Origin: Bacillota bacterium
GTDB lineage: Bacteria; Bacillota; Clostridia; Lachnospirales; Lachnospiraceae
Reading direction: 5' to 3'
Length of the DNA stretch: 64,000 bases
Assembly (NCBI GenBank): GCA_023458035.1
Contig: JAEXAX010000004.1
Location: 1 to 64,000 of the forward strand
The position numbers were made by a program, and so were the translations under genes. Positions 34,412 to 43,363 of the stretch are shown here, piece after piece. Numbering within the stretch: the first letter of the stretch is position 1; each line of letters begins with the position of its first letter. Below the pieces are notes generated by a model. That model was given only the letters and a program-made list of their open reading frames with translations, was not told where the DNA came from and did not search any database.

Positions 34412-35868
34412 ACAACTCCTTTTCCGTGTTGGATCAGCAAGTTTTGCTTCATTTCAAACAGGGGTCTTGACAGGTCAACATAGACCTGGTGCGGATTTTC
34501 AAAACGTTTACTCTCATCCCACAGTCTTGCCAGCTGCGCCTTGGAATAGGCCTGAATGGACATGACATCCGGGGATTCATAAACACAGGTACCGTTCAGG
34601 AAGATCGGCACCAGCAGTTCTTCCATATAATATTGTCCGCCGGTAAATAGTGTTTTCTTCCACGGACTGACCGGATCAAAGATCTCCAGATCTTCGGAGC
34701 AGTCATAGGTTTCATTCTCCAGGCAGATCAGATCGGCATGGATCATATGTGACTCGGCATCAAAGATACGGTAGATTTTTTTGTTTCCCGGATTGGTAAT
34801 TTTTTCCAGATTATCGGACAGTTTAATCTTCGGGATATAGCGTTCATTTTTCTTGTCATAATAGGCTGCCAGCTTATAGACGCCGCCGAAAGACGGGCAG
34901 TCATTGGCGGTGATCAGGTTGGTGCCGACGCCCCAGGAGCTGATCTTGGCGCCTTGGCTTTTTAGACTGGATACCAGATACTCATCCAGATCACTGGAAG
35001 CGGAGATTATGGCATCGGTCAGACCGGCATCATCCAACTGCTTACGGGCCTTCTTCGAGATATAGGAAAGGTCGCCGCTGTCCAGACGGATACCATAGCG
35101 TTCAAAGATGACGCCATCGTCCATCAGCTCTTTGAAGACACGGATGGCGTTCGGTACGCCCTGCTTTAAAGTGTCATAGGTGTCGACCAGCAGGAAACAG
35201 TTTTTCGGATATAATGAGGCATAGGTTTTGAAAGCGGTATATTCGTCAGGGAAGCTCATCACCCAGCTGTGGGCATGGGTCCCGGCCACCGGCAATGAGT
35301 ATTCTTTGCCGGCCAGTACGTTTGAAGTGCCGGTACAACCGCCGATGATGGCTGCCCTGGCTCCGAGCAGTCCGGCATCCGGACCTTGGGCGCGGCGCAG
35401 ACCGAACTCGAGTACGGTATCACCCTTGGCAGCGTAGGTAACACGGGCGGCTTTGGTAGCGATCAGGCTTTGATGATTGATCAGGGTCAGCATGGCTGTT
35501 TCGATCAGCTGGGCTTCCGGGAGAGGAGCGACTACCTTTACCAACGGTTCTCCGGGGAAGATGACATTTCCTTCCTGAATGGCGTAAATATCGCCGGAGA
35601 AGGAAAAATTACGCAGATAAGACAGAAAGTCTTCATCAAAGGCATGCAGTGAACGCAAATATTCGATGTCCTCATCGCCAAAATGCAAGTCCTTTATATA
35701 GGAAATAACATCGTGCAGACCGGCCATGATGGCATAGCCGCCATGAAATGGATTGCGACGGTAGAAAATGTCAAAAACAACCCGCTCGTACATATCGTTC
35801 TTGGCATAGCCTTGCATCATCGTTAATTCATAAAAATCAGTCAACAGTGTCAGATTCCTTTTATCCAT
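34408..35868 (-). CDS. pncB: Nicotinate phosphoribosyltransferase
   Basis: This 486-residue enzyme salvages nicotinate to nicotinate mononucleotide for NAD, using PRPP. Motifs are LLTDFYELTMMQGY at the start, GTHAHSWVMSF with the active-site His, FGLRRAQGPDAG, RLDSGDLSYISKKAR and GVGTNLITANDCPSFGGVYKL. It belongs to the longer Firmicutes form. It heads pncB-ruvA-ruvB. Confidence 0.95.
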   Translation of the reverse strand: MDKRNLTLLTDFYELTMMQGYAKNDMYERVVFDIFYRRNPFHGGYAIMAGLHDVISYIKDLHFGDEDIEYLRSLHAFDEDFLSYLRNFSFSGDIYAIQEGNVIFPGEPLVKVVAPLPEAQLIETAMLTLINHQSLIATKAARVTYAAKGDTVLEFGLRRAQGPDAGLLGARAAIIGGCTGTSNVLAGKEYSLPVAGTHAHSWVMSFPDEYTAFKTYASLYPKNCFLLVDTYDTLKQGVPNAIRVFKELMDDGVIFERYGIRLDSGDLSYISKKARKQLDDAGLTDAIISASSDLDEYLVSSLKSQGAKISSWGVGTNLITANDCPSFGGVYKLAAYYDKKNERYIPKIKLSDNLEKITNPGNKKIYRIFDAESHMIHADLICLENETYDCSEDLEIFDPVSPWKKTLFTGGQYYMEELLVPIFLNGTCVYESPDVMSIQAYSKAQLARLWDESKRFENPHQVYVDLSRPLFEMKQNLLIQHGKGVV

Positions 35869-35913
35869 GGTTTTCTCCTTGCAGCATCGTGCTTATCCTT
35901 GTGTTGCCTTCTA

Positions 35914-36228
35914 TCATACTCCATTCATATCGCGAAGTAAAGCCGCCCGCTCATCTGCCAGCTCGCGGTAGAGGTCTGCCATGCTCCAGCCGGCATTTGC
36001 TGCAGTTCGCATAGCCATCAACGGTAGCGGGCCGATATTTCCTTCTTTTAGTATATGTAGAAAGCCGTTTAGTCGTTCATCGGAGAAACCGACAAATAAC
36101 ATAACGGATTCCGGCAGTGTCGCTGATTCAGTCTGTAGCGGCAGATTCAGAAAATGGCAGAGCTCCTGCAGCTGCTCCAGGCAGCGGCAGTGCTCCGGGG
36201 CGTATAACAGAATCACTTCCCGGCTCAT
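35914..36228 (-). CDS. DUF3783-family protein
   Basis: This small protein of 104 residues has the DUF3783 pattern: VILLYAPEHC, VMLFVGFSDERLNGFLHILK, and AANAGWSMADLYREL with a final ELADER. Its function is unknown. The start is the ATG after AAAGGAGC; a much longer open frame upstream overlaps the S10 promoter and is not believed. It lies 45 bases upstream of pncB. Confidence 0.75.
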   Translation of the reverse strand: MSREVILLYAPEHCRCLEQLQELCHFLNLPLQTESATLPESVMLFVGFSDERLNGFLHILKEGNIGPLPLMAMRTAANAGWSMADLYRELADERAALLRDMNGV

Positions 36229-36357
36229 GGTGGTCTTGCTCCTTTCGGTATCTCGTGGTATGATCATACACACGGTTAAGGATATCATAACCCGGAGCTG
36301 TGGATCATGCAAGGTAAAATTGTACTTGAAAAAATACAATTCGTGCAAAAAAATAAT

Positions 36358-36386
36358 TTGCATTGTTGTCAAGACTACTGTAAAAT
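36358..36386 (+). promoter_or_regulatory. Promoter of the S10 ribosomal operon
   Basis: TTGCAT (36358-36363) and TAAAAT (36381-36386) are 17 bases apart. The same TTGCAT-17 arrangement occurs before rpmJ at 49311. Confidence 0.55.
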
Positions 36387-36392
36387 ATACAC

Positions 36393-36624
36393 GTTGTGAC
36401 ATGATAGCTGTGAAGCGCGAGGTTGTCTTTCTTAAGAAGAAAGAGTTTTCCGTGGAGCGAATGTCAAGTTTCAAAACTGACGACAAGTCACTGTACAGTA
36501 GAATATAACTGGATAAGTTATGCCGTTTGTGTGGAGTGTAAAAATGAAACACACGGGAGAGTGTACAGTCACCACTTGTCGTGCTAAAAACATTTTATAG
36601 TACGAAAAGGAGGCGGCTTTTTTT
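36393..36624 (+). promoter_or_regulatory. Structured leader of the S10 operon
   Basis: About 230 bases separate the likely transcription start from rpsJ. They include TCTTTCTT/AAGAAAGA (36426-36444), AGTTT/AAACT (36467-36478), the palindrome ACTGTACAGT (36490-36499), and a long-range pair CGACAAGT/ACTTGTCG. Such a leader may carry autogenous control by a ribosomal protein. It matches no family I can name. Confidence 0.45.
36544..36600 (+). CDS. Possible 18-codon leader peptide upstream of rpsJ
   Basis: An ATG seven bases after TGGAG opens MKHTGECTVTTCRAKNIL and stops 24 bases before rpsJ. It is Thr/Cys-rich. It may be translated as a leader peptide or be chance; only its spacing supports it. 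Confidence 0.25.
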   Translation: MKHTGECTVTTCRAKNIL

Positions 36625-36936
36625 ATGGCAAATCAGGTAATGAGAATCACATTAAAAGCTTACGACCATCAGCTGGTCGACGCAACAGCGAAGAAAATCA
36701 TCGAGACAGTGAAGAAGTCCGGTGCACAGGTAAGCGGTCCGGTACCCCTGCCGACAAAGAAGGAGGTAGTAACCATCCTGAGAGCGGTACATAAGTACAA
36801 GGATTCCAGAGAGCAGTTCGAGCAGAGAACGCATAAGAGATTGATTGACATTATTGAACCGACAGCAAAGACCAAAGAGTCTTTGTCCAGACTGGAACTG
36901 TCTGCCGGAGTCAGTGTTAATATTAAAATGAAGTAA
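36625..36936 (+). CDS. rpsJ: 30S ribosomal protein S10
   Basis: This is a 103-residue S10 (also the NusE antitermination factor): RITLKAYDHQLVD, then GPVPLPTKKE and RTHKRLIDI. It is the first gene of the S10 cluster. AAAAGGAGG precedes it with a T-rich spacer. A 105-base gap with a short ATTAC/GTAAT hairpin separates it from rplC. Confidence 0.98.
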   Translation: MANQVMRITLKAYDHQLVDATAKKIIETVKKSGAQVSGPVPLPTKKEVVTILRAVHKYKDSREQFEQRTHKRLIDIIEPTAKTKESLSRLELSAGVSVNIKMK

Positions 36937-37041
36937 AAGCTTCCGAAATCATATGAGAAGCGCAGCTATCCTCGATTCCGTGTGGATCGTCTAGGATGAT
37001 TACGAAATTTGTAATCCGCTGTAGAAGAAAAGGAGGAAAAC

Positions 37042-37719
37042 ATGAAGAAAGCAATTTTGGCCACTAAGGTTGGAATGACACAGGTGTTTGACGAGAACAA
37101 CGTTTTAGTGCCTGTTACTGTTTTGCAGGCCGGACCTTGTGTGGTTTTGCAGGTGAAGACAGTAGAAAATGACGGATACGAATCCGTTAAGGTGGGCTAT
37201 GTAGACAGCCCGGTAAAAGTGGTAAGCAAAGACAAGGGCGGCAAGAAGAAGAGCTATCATCGTCACGGTGTCAACAAGGCTGAAAAGGGTCTGTTTGACA
37301 AGGCGGAAGTTAATCCGAAGAAGTTTGTAAGGGAGTTCAAGTTTGAGAACGCTGCGGACTTCAGTGTAAAGGATGAGATCAAAGCTGATATTTTTGCAAT
37401 CGGAGATAAGGTAGACGTTTCTGCTATTTCAAAGGGTAAAGGCTTCCAGGGCGCTATCAAGAGACATGGTCAGTCCAGAGGTCCGATGGCTCACGGTTCC
37501 AAGTTCCATCGTCATGCCGGTTCCAATGGTGCCGCATCCGATCCGAGCAAGGTGTTCAAGGGCAAAAAGATGCCGGGACACATGGGAAGCAAAAAGGTTA
37601 CCGTTCAGAATCTGGAAATCGTAAAAGTGGATGTTGATAACAATCTGCTGCTGGTTAAAGGCGCTGTTCCGGGACCGAAGAAGTCACTGATCACAGTGAA
37701 AGAAGCTGCTAAAGCCTAA
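37042..37719 (+). CDS. rplC: 50S ribosomal protein L3
   Basis: This is a 225-residue L3 that binds the 3' end of 23S rRNA early in assembly. It starts KKAILATKVGMTQVF and carries the signature GKGFQGAIKRHGQSRGPMAHGS. Residues about 68-90 are a lysine-rich stretch. The gene follows GAAAAGGAGGAAA. Confidence 0.98.
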   Translation: MKKAILATKVGMTQVFDENNVLVPVTVLQAGPCVVLQVKTVENDGYESVKVGYVDSPVKVVSKDKGGKKKSYHRHGVNKAEKGLFDKAEVNPKKFVREFKFENAADFSVKDEIKADIFAIGDKVDVSAISKGKGFQGAIKRHGQSRGPMAHGSKFHRHAGSNGAASDPSKVFKGKKMPGHMGSKKVTVQNLEIVKVDVDNNLLLVKGAVPGPKKSLITVKEAAKA

Positions 37720-37748
37720 GCCGGGTAGCAGGAAAGGAGGACATGCAA

Positions 37749-38369
37749 ATGGCAAAAGTATCTGTTTATAATATGGAAGGAACCCAGGTTGGGGATGTAG
37801 AATTGTTGGATAGCATCTTCAATGTTGAGGTGAATGAACATTTAGTACATATGGCAGTTGTGAACACCTTGGCTAACAGACGTCAGGGAACGCAGAGTGC
37901 CAAAACTCGCTCTGAAGTATCCGGAGGCGGAAGGAAGCCGTGGAGACAGAAGGGTACAGGACACGCAAGACAGGGTTCAACCAGATCCCCGCAATGGACC
38001 GGCGGCGGCGTAGTATTCGCTCCGAAGCCGAGAGACTACTCCTTCAAGATGAATAAGAAGGAAAGAAGATTTGCGCTGAAGTCTGTATTGACCGATAAGG
38101 TTCAGAAGAACGCTTTGATCGTTCTGGATCAGCTGAGCCTTGAGGAGGTAAAGACCAAGAACTTTAAGCAGGTAATGGACAACCTAAAGGTTTCCAAAGC
38201 CCTGGTGGTGATCGATGGTTATGACAAAAACATTGAATTATCTGCCAGAAACCTGCAGAATGTATTGGTTGCTCCGAGCACCAGTATCAATGTATATGAC
38301 ATCCTGAGACATAACCAGATGGTTGTTACCAAGGATGCGTTAGACAAAATCCAGGAGGTGTATGCATAA
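37749..38369 (+). CDS. rplD: 50S ribosomal protein L4
   Basis: This is a 206-residue L4, which lines the peptide exit tunnel (SEVSGGGRKPWRQKGTGHAR loop). The ATG at 37749 fits the GGAGG at 37736-37740 better than the in-frame ATG two codons earlier. Its stop overlaps the rplW start (TAATG). In some bacteria L4 represses this operon. Confidence 0.98.
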   Translation: MAKVSVYNMEGTQVGDVELLDSIFNVEVNEHLVHMAVVNTLANRRQGTQSAKTRSEVSGGGRKPWRQKGTGHARQGSTRSPQWTGGGVVFAPKPRDYSFKMNKKERRFALKSVLTDKVQKNALIVLDQLSLEEVKTKNFKQVMDNLKVSKALVVIDGYDKNIELSARNLQNVLVAPSTSINVYDILRHNQMVVTKDALDKIQEVYA

Positions 38370-38668
38370 TGGCTAATATTCAGTATTACGACGTTATCTT
38401 AAAGCCTGTTGTATCCGAGAAGAGTATGGAAGGTATGGCTGCCAAGAAGTACACCTTCCTTGTACATCCGGAAGCAAACAAGATTCAGATCAGAGAAGCG
38501 GTTGAAAAGATGTTTGCAGGAACCAAGGTTAAATCCGTCAACACCATGAACATTGGCGGCAAGAAAAAGAGACGCGGCATGACCGTGGGCTATACCGCAA
38601 AGCAGAAGAAGGCCATCGTTCAGCTGACTGACGACAGTGCCGACATCGAAATTTTTGAAGGACTGTAA
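38369..38668 (+). CDS. rplW: 50S ribosomal protein L23
   Basis: This is a 99-residue L23 at the tunnel exit, a docking site for trigger factor and SRP. It has VILKPVVSEKSM, YTFLVHPEANKIQI and RRGMTVGYTAKQKKAIV. It overlaps rplD by one base. Confidence 0.97.
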   Translation: MANIQYYDVILKPVVSEKSMEGMAAKKYTFLVHPEANKIQIREAVEKMFAGTKVKSVNTMNIGGKKKRRGMTVGYTAKQKKAIVQLTDDSADIEIFEGL

Positions 38669-38685
38669 GAAGGGAGAGATCACTC

Positions 38686-39531
38686 GTGGGAATTAAGACA
38701 TACAAACCATATACCCCGTCCAGAAGACATATGACAGGATCTGACTTTTCTGAAATCACAAAGTCTACACCTGAGAAGTCGTTGGTCGTTTCTTTAAAGA
38801 AGAACGCTGGACGTAATAACCAAGGTAAGATCACCGTCAGACATCGTGGCGGCGGTGCAAGAAGAAAATACAGAATGATCGACTTCAAGAGATTGAGAGA
38901 CGATATTCCGGCAACTGTTATCGGTATTGAGTACGATCCGAACAGATCCGCCAACATCGCGTTGATTCGCTATGCAGACGGACAGAAGGCTTACATCATC
39001 GCTCCGCAGGGTCTGACCGATGGCATGCAGGTTATGAACGGTGCAAACGCCGAAGTGCGTGTCGGCAACTGTTTGCCGTTATCGGAGATTCCGGTAGGTA
39101 CACAGGTGCATAATGTTGAGCTGAGAGCAGGTCGTGGAGCGCAGCTGGTTCGTTCCGCCGGAAATGCCGCTCAGTTAATGGCTAAGGAAGGCAAGTATGC
39201 CACCCTTCGTCTGCCGTCAGGCGAAATGAGAATGGTTCCGGTCGTTTGCCGTGCCACCATCGGTGTTGTCGGAAACGGCGATCACAACCTGATCAATGTT
39301 GGTAAAGCAGGACGTAAGCGTCACATGGGTATTCGCCCGACTGTTCGTGGTTCTGTCATGAACCCGAACGACCATCCGCACGGTGGTGGTGAGGGTAAGA
39401 CCGGTATCGGTCGTCCGGGCCCGGTTACTCCGTGGGGCAAGCCGGCTCTGGGTCTGAAGACCAGAAAGAAGAATAAGCAGTCTAACAAGTATATAGTAAG
39501 AAGAAGAGACGGTAAGGCGCTGGCTAAATAA
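38686..39531 (+). CDS. rplB: 50S ribosomal protein L2
   Basis: This is a 281-residue L2 needed for subunit joining and peptidyl transfer. It carries the C-terminal signature GGGEGKTGIGRPGPVTPWGK including the conserved His of HPHGGG. It starts with GTG after AGGGAGAG. Confidence 0.98.
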   Translation: MGIKTYKPYTPSRRHMTGSDFSEITKSTPEKSLVVSLKKNAGRNNQGKITVRHRGGGARRKYRMIDFKRLRDDIPATVIGIEYDPNRSANIALIRYADGQKAYIIAPQGLTDGMQVMNGANAEVRVGNCLPLSEIPVGTQVHNVELRAGRGAQLVRSAGNAAQLMAKEGKYATLRLPSGEMRMVPVVCRATIGVVGNGDHNLINVGKAGRKRHMGIRPTVRGSVMNPNDHPHGGGEGKTGIGRPGPVTPWGKPALGLKTRKKNKQSNKYIVRRRDGKALAK

Positions 39532-39574
39532 GTAATGCTACAATATTGAAAAGATTTAAGGAGGTTAAGAACCT

Positions 39575-39850
39575 ATGGCTCGTTCATTAAAAAAAGGACC
39601 GTTTGCAGATGCCAGTCTGTTGAAAAAAGTAGATGCCCTGAACGAATCCGGTGACAAGCAGGTTATCAAGACTTGGTCACGTCGTTCAACGATTTTTCCG
39701 TCTATGATCGGTCACACGATTGCCGTTCATGATGGAAGAAAACACGTTCCGGTATATGTTACTGAGGATATGGTAGGCCACAAGTTGGGTGAATTCGTTG
39801 CTACCAGAACCTACAGAGGACACGGAAAAGACGACAAGAGATCACGGTAA
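39575..39850 (+). CDS. rpsS: 30S ribosomal protein S19
   Basis: This is a 91-residue S19 of the small-subunit head: ARSLKKGPFAD, KTWSRRSTIFPSMIGHTIAV, and HKLGEFVATRTYRGH. It sits in the usual place between L2 and L22, after TAAGGAGG. Confidence 0.98.
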   Translation: MARSLKKGPFADASLLKKVDALNESGDKQVIKTWSRRSTIFPSMIGHTIAVHDGRKHVPVYVTEDMVGHKLGEFVATRTYRGHGKDDKRSR

Positions 39851-39874
39851 ACGCATTGAAAGGAGGGTATATTC

Positions 39875-40261
39875 ATGGCTAGAGGACATAGATCCCAGAT
39901 TAAGAGAAACAGAAATGCTGTGAAAGACAATAGAGCACATGCAAAGGTGTCTTACGCTAGAATTTCTGTACAGAAGGCCTGCTTCGTATTAGATGCGATT
40001 CGTGGTAAGGATGTACAGAGTGCGTTGGGTATCCTGACATACAACCCGAGATATGGCTCGGCAGTTATTAAGAAGCTACTGGAATCTGCTATCGCAAACG
40101 CAGAGAACAACAATGGAATGAATCCGGCAAACCTTTATGTGGAAGAGTGCTATGCAAATAAGGCGCCGACCATGAAGAGAATCAAACCGAGAGCACAGGG
40201 ACGGGCTTACAGAATCGAGAAGAGAACAAGCCACATCACTGTTGTGTTGAATGAGAGATAA
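39875..40261 (+). CDS. rplV: 50S ribosomal protein L22
   Basis: This is a 128-residue L22, whose loop lines the exit tunnel (KAPTMKRIKPRAQGRAYRI). Residues 1-22 are a basic tail. It starts after AAAGGAGGG, 24 bases past rpsS, and rpsC follows 11 bases downstream. Confidence 0.98.
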   Translation: MARGHRSQIKRNRNAVKDNRAHAKVSYARISVQKACFVLDAIRGKDVQSALGILTYNPRYGSAVIKKLLESAIANAENNNGMNPANLYVEECYANKAPTMKRIKPRAQGRAYRIEKRTSHITVVLNER

Positions 40262-40272
40262 GGAGGAATAGT

Positions 40273-40932
40273 ATGGGACAGAAAGTAAATCCTCACGGTC
40301 TTAGAGTCGGTATCATTAAGGATTGGAGTTCCAAGTGGTATGCAGATGAGAAGTCCTTCGGTGATTTATTGGTAGAAGATTATCAGATTCGTAAGTTTCT
40401 GAAGAAGAAATTATATGCGGCCGGCATCTCCAAGATCGATATTGAGAGAGCAAACGAGAGAGTAAAGGTTACTATCTTTACCGCAAAGCCGGGCGTTGTC
40501 ATCGGTAAGGGCGGAGCTGAGATCGAGAAGGTGAAGGCTGACGTTCAGAAACTGGTTGGCAAGAGAGTCATCATCGACATCAAAGAAGTTAAAAGACCGG
40601 ATCGCGATGCCCAGCTGGTGGCAGAGAGCATTGCTCAACAGCTGGAGAATCGTGTGTCCTTCAGACGCGCTATGAAGTCTACCATGGGAAGAACCATGAA
40701 GACCGGCGCTCTGGGTATCAAGGCTGCAGTTGCCGGCCGTCTGGGTGGCGCTGATATGGCTCGTACCGAGTTCTACAGTGAGGGTACTATTCCGCTTCAA
40801 ACTCTGCGTGCCGACATCGACTACGGTTTTGCAGAAGCAGATACCACTTACGGTAAGCTGGGTGTTAAGGTATGGATCTACAACGGTGAGATTCTGCCGA
40901 CCAGAAATAAGCAAGAAGGGAGCGATAAATAA
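40273..40932 (+). CDS. rpsC: 30S ribosomal protein S3
   Basis: This is a 219-residue S3 of the mRNA entry site. It has QKVNPHGLRVGI, the KH motif VVIGKGGAEIEKV, and GRLGGADMARTEFYSEG. AAGGAGG directly precedes it. Confidence 0.98.
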   Translation: MGQKVNPHGLRVGIIKDWSSKWYADEKSFGDLLVEDYQIRKFLKKKLYAAGISKIDIERANERVKVTIFTAKPGVVIGKGGAEIEKVKADVQKLVGKRVIIDIKEVKRPDRDAQLVAESIAQQLENRVSFRRAMKSTMGRTMKTGALGIKAAVAGRLGGADMARTEFYSEGTIPLQTLRADIDYGFAEADTTYGKLGVKVWIYNGEILPTRNKQEGSDK

Positions 40933-40934
40933 TC

Positions 40935-41372
40935 ATGTTAATGCCTAAGAGAGTAAAACGTCGTAAGCAGTTCCGTGGCACCATGGCTGGTAAGGCGTTA
41001 AGAGGAAATACAATTGCACACGGTGAATATGGTATTGTCGCTTTAGAGCCTTGTTGGATTCGTTCCAATCAGATCGAGGCAGCCCGTATCGCCATGACCC
41101 GTTATATCAAACGTGGTGGTAAGGTATGGATCAAAATTTTTCCGGATAAGCCGGTAACCACAAAGCCTGCCGAAACTCGAATGGGTTCCGGTAAAGGTTC
41201 CTTGGAGTATTGGGTAGCTGTAGTAAAGCCGGGCCGTGTGATGTTTGAGATTTCGGGCGTACCGGAAGAAGTGGCCAGAGAGGCTTTGAGATTAGCAACT
41301 CACAAACTTCCATGCAGATGCAAAGTTGTATCTCGCGCAGATTTAGAAGGCGGTGATAACGGTGAAAACTAA
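40935..41372 (+). CDS. rplP: 50S ribosomal protein L16
   Basis: This is a 145-residue L16 near the peptidyl-transferase centre: MLMPKRVKRRKQFRG, GGKVWIKIFPDKPVT, RMGSGKGSLEYWVAVVKPG. The N-terminal MLMPKR is the family start. Its end overlaps the L29 start by 11 bases. Confidence 0.98.
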   Translation: MLMPKRVKRRKQFRGTMAGKALRGNTIAHGEYGIVALEPCWIRSNQIEAARIAMTRYIKRGGKVWIKIFPDKPVTTKPAETRMGSGKGSLEYWVAVVKPGRVMFEISGVPEEVAREALRLATHKLPCRCKVVSRADLEGGDNGEN

Positions 41373-41565
41373 TCAGTATGTAAATGAGTTAAAAGGAAAA
41401 ACTGTTGCCCAATTACAGGAAGAGTTGGTTTCCGCAAAGAAGGAATTATTTAATCTGAGATTCCAGAATGCCACCAATCAGCTGGACAACACGAGTAGAA
41501 TTAAGGAAGTAAGAAAAAATATCGCCCGCATTCAGACTGTTTTAACAGAGAATGCAAAGGCTTAA
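41362..41565 (+). CDS. rpmC: 50S ribosomal protein L29
   Basis: This is a 67-residue L29 at the tunnel exit: ELVSAKKELFNLRFQNATN, then RIKEVRKNIARI. I choose the GTG at 41362, since family members begin MKT-N; an in-frame GTG three codons earlier also exists. It overlaps rplP, which suggests coupled translation. Confidence 0.95.
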   Translation: MKTNQYVNELKGKTVAQLQEELVSAKKELFNLRFQNATNQLDNTSRIKEVRKNIARIQTVLTENAKA

Positions 41566-41590
41566 GTCCGGTTTGAAAGGAGGCATTGCT

Positions 41591-41848
41591 GTGGAAGAAA
41601 AGAACTTGCGTAAGACGATGATCGGCAAAGTGGTAAGTGATAAGATGGACAAGACGATTGTAGTAACCGTTGAGAACCATGTAAAGCACCCGCTGTATGG
41701 CAAGATCATCAAGAAGACATATAAATTAAAGGCTCATGATGAGAAGAATGAGTGCAGCATCGGTGATACAGTAAAGGTTATGGAAACCAGACCTCTGTCT
41801 AAGGACAAGAGATGGAGATTGATCGAAATCGTAGAGAAGGCAAAATAA
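41591..41848 (+). CDS. rpsQ: 30S ribosomal protein S17
   Basis: This is an 85-residue S17 that binds 16S rRNA early: KTMIGKVVSDKMDKTIVV, HPLYGKIIKKT, and ETRPLSKDKRWRL. It starts with GTG after AAAGGAGG. A longer frame upstream overlaps rpmC and is not supported. Confidence 0.97.
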   Translation: MEEKNLRKTMIGKVVSDKMDKTIVVTVENHVKHPLYGKIIKKTYKLKAHDEKNECSIGDTVKVMETRPLSKDKRWRLIEIVEKAK

Positions 41849-41878
41849 TCCGGTGTGTTGAAATAGGAGGAAACCAGA

Positions 41879-42247
41879 ATGATTCAACAGGAAAGCAGAC
41901 TGAGAGTTGCTGACAATACCGGTGCAAAAGAGATCCTTTGTATCAGAGTTTTGGGCGGCTCTACCAGAAGATATGCAAATATTGGTGATGTGATTGTGGC
42001 CAGCGTCAAAGATGCAACACCAGGAGGCGTTGTAAAGAAGGGCGACGTTGTTAAGGCTGTAGTTGTACGTACCAAGAAGGGGGCTCGTCGTAAAGACGGT
42101 TCCTACATCAAATTCGATGAGAATGCTGCTGTCATTATCAAAGAAGACAAGAACCCGAAGGGAACTCGTATCTTTGGGCCGGTGGCCAGAGAGCTGAGAG
42201 AAAAGCAGTTTATGAAGATTGTTTCTCTTGCTCCGGAAGTATTATAA
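41879..42247 (+). CDS. rplN: 50S ribosomal protein L14
   Basis: This is a 122-residue L14 of the subunit interface: IQQESRLRVADNTGAKE, KKGDVVKAVVVRTKKG, GTRIFGPVARELR. Length and motifs are standard. It follows AATAGGAGGAAA and lies ten bases upstream of rplX. Confidence 0.98.
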   Translation: MIQQESRLRVADNTGAKEILCIRVLGGSTRRYANIGDVIVASVKDATPGGVVKKGDVVKAVVVRTKKGARRKDGSYIKFDENAAVIIKEDKNPKGTRIFGPVARELREKQFMKIVSLAPEVL

Positions 42248-42257
42248 GGAGGACGGC

Positions 42258-42593
42258 ATGGCAACATTAAAGATTAAAAAAGGCGATACTGTAAGAGTGA
42301 TTGCAGGTAAGGATGTTAATAAAGAAGGCAAGGTCCTGGCTGTATTAGCAAAGAAGAATCGCGTCGTTGTAGAAGGTGTTAACATGATCACTAAGCATAC
42401 CAAGCCGTCTGCAGCAAATACAAATGGCGGCATCATTACGAAGGAAGCTCCGATCGACCTGTCCAACGTAATGCTGGTGGTAGACGGAAAGGTGACCCGT
42501 GTTGGTTTCAAATTTGAAGATGGCCGCAAGGTTCGTTTCGCAAAAGCGACCGGCGCTGTGATTGATACCGTGAAGGAAGGAGGACGTAAATAG
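42258..42593 (+). CDS. rplX: 50S ribosomal protein L24
   Basis: This is a 111-residue L24, an assembly initiator with a KOW motif (KIKKGDTVRVIAGKDVNKEG). The ATG follows TAAGGAGG. A longer frame from 42219 overlaps rplN and is discarded. Its stop overlaps the rplE start (TAGTG). Confidence 0.97.
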   Translation: MATLKIKKGDTVRVIAGKDVNKEGKVLAVLAKKNRVVVEGVNMITKHTKPSAANTNGGIITKEAPIDLSNVMLVVDGKVTRVGFKFEDGRKVRFAKATGAVIDTVKEGGRK

Positions 42594-43135
42594 TGAGTAG
42601 CAGATTAAAAGAAATTTACAAAAGCGAAATCGTTGACGCAATGATGAAAAAATTCGGCTACAAAAACATTATGGAAGTTCCGAAGCTGGAAAAGGTAGTC
42701 ATCAACATGGGTGTTGGCGAAGCAAAAGATAATGCCAAGGTCTTAGAGGCTGCTGTCAAGGATATGGAGATCATCGCCGGACAGAAAGCTGTTCTGACCA
42801 GGGCTAAAAATTCGGTTGCCAACTTCAAGATCAGAGAAGGACAGGCAATCGGCTGTAAAGTTACCTTAAGAGGTGACAAGATGTATGAGTTCGTTGATCG
42901 TTTGATCAACCTGGCTCTGCCGCGAGTACGTGACTTTAGAGGTGTAAGCGCGAATGCATTTGACGGCAGAGGAAACTATGCTTTGGGAATCAAGGAACAG
43001 CTGATCTTCCCCGAAATCGAGTATGATAAGGTGGATAAGGTTCGCGGTATGGATGTTATCTTTGTAACGACTGCCAAGACCGATGAAGAAGCTAGAGAGC
43101 TGTTGAGATTATTCAACATGCCATTCCAGAAGTAG
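42593..43135 (+). CDS. rplE: 50S ribosomal protein L5
   Basis: This is a 180-residue L5 that binds 5S rRNA: KLEKVVINMGVGEAKDN, TRAKNSVANFKIREG, RDFRGVSANAFDGRGNYALG. It starts with GTG inside the rplX stop, after GAAGGAGGA. Confidence 0.98.
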   Translation: MSSRLKEIYKSEIVDAMMKKFGYKNIMEVPKLEKVVINMGVGEAKDNAKVLEAAVKDMEIIAGQKAVLTRAKNSVANFKIREGQAIGCKVTLRGDKMYEFVDRLINLALPRVRDFRGVSANAFDGRGNYALGIKEQLIFPEIEYDKVDKVRGMDVIFVTTAKTDEEARELLRLFNMPFQK

Positions 43136-43153
43136 AACAGGAGGATATAGTTC

Positions 43154-43339
43154 ATGGCTAAGACAGCAATGAAGATCAAACAGCAGCGCAAGCAGAAGTT
43201 TTCGACTAGAGAATACAACCGTTGCAAAATTTGTGGTCGTCCACATTCCTATATGAGAAAATACGGAATCTGCAGAATCTGCTTCCGTGAGTTGGCATAT
43301 AAGGGACAGATCCCGGGCGTTAAGAAAGCAAGCTGGTAA
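43154..43339 (+). CDS. rpsZ: 30S ribosomal protein S14, zinc type
   Basis: This is the 61-residue short S14 with a zinc site of Cys24, Cys27, Cys40 and Cys43 (CKIC, CRIC). This type depends on zinc, and some bacteria keep a zinc-free copy elsewhere. It sits in the standard place between L5 and S8. Confidence 0.98.
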   Translation: MAKTAMKIKQQRKQKFSTREYNRCKICGRPHSYMRKYGICRICFRELAYKGQIPGVKKASW

Positions 43340-43363
43340 AATACGAAAAAAGGAGGCAAACAT

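Noticed and set aside
35914..36552. Long 212-residue version of the DUF3783 gene
   Set aside because: The extra N-terminal part overlaps the S10 promoter and leader and lacks a ribosome binding site. The ATG at 36228 has AAAGGAGC and matches the family start.
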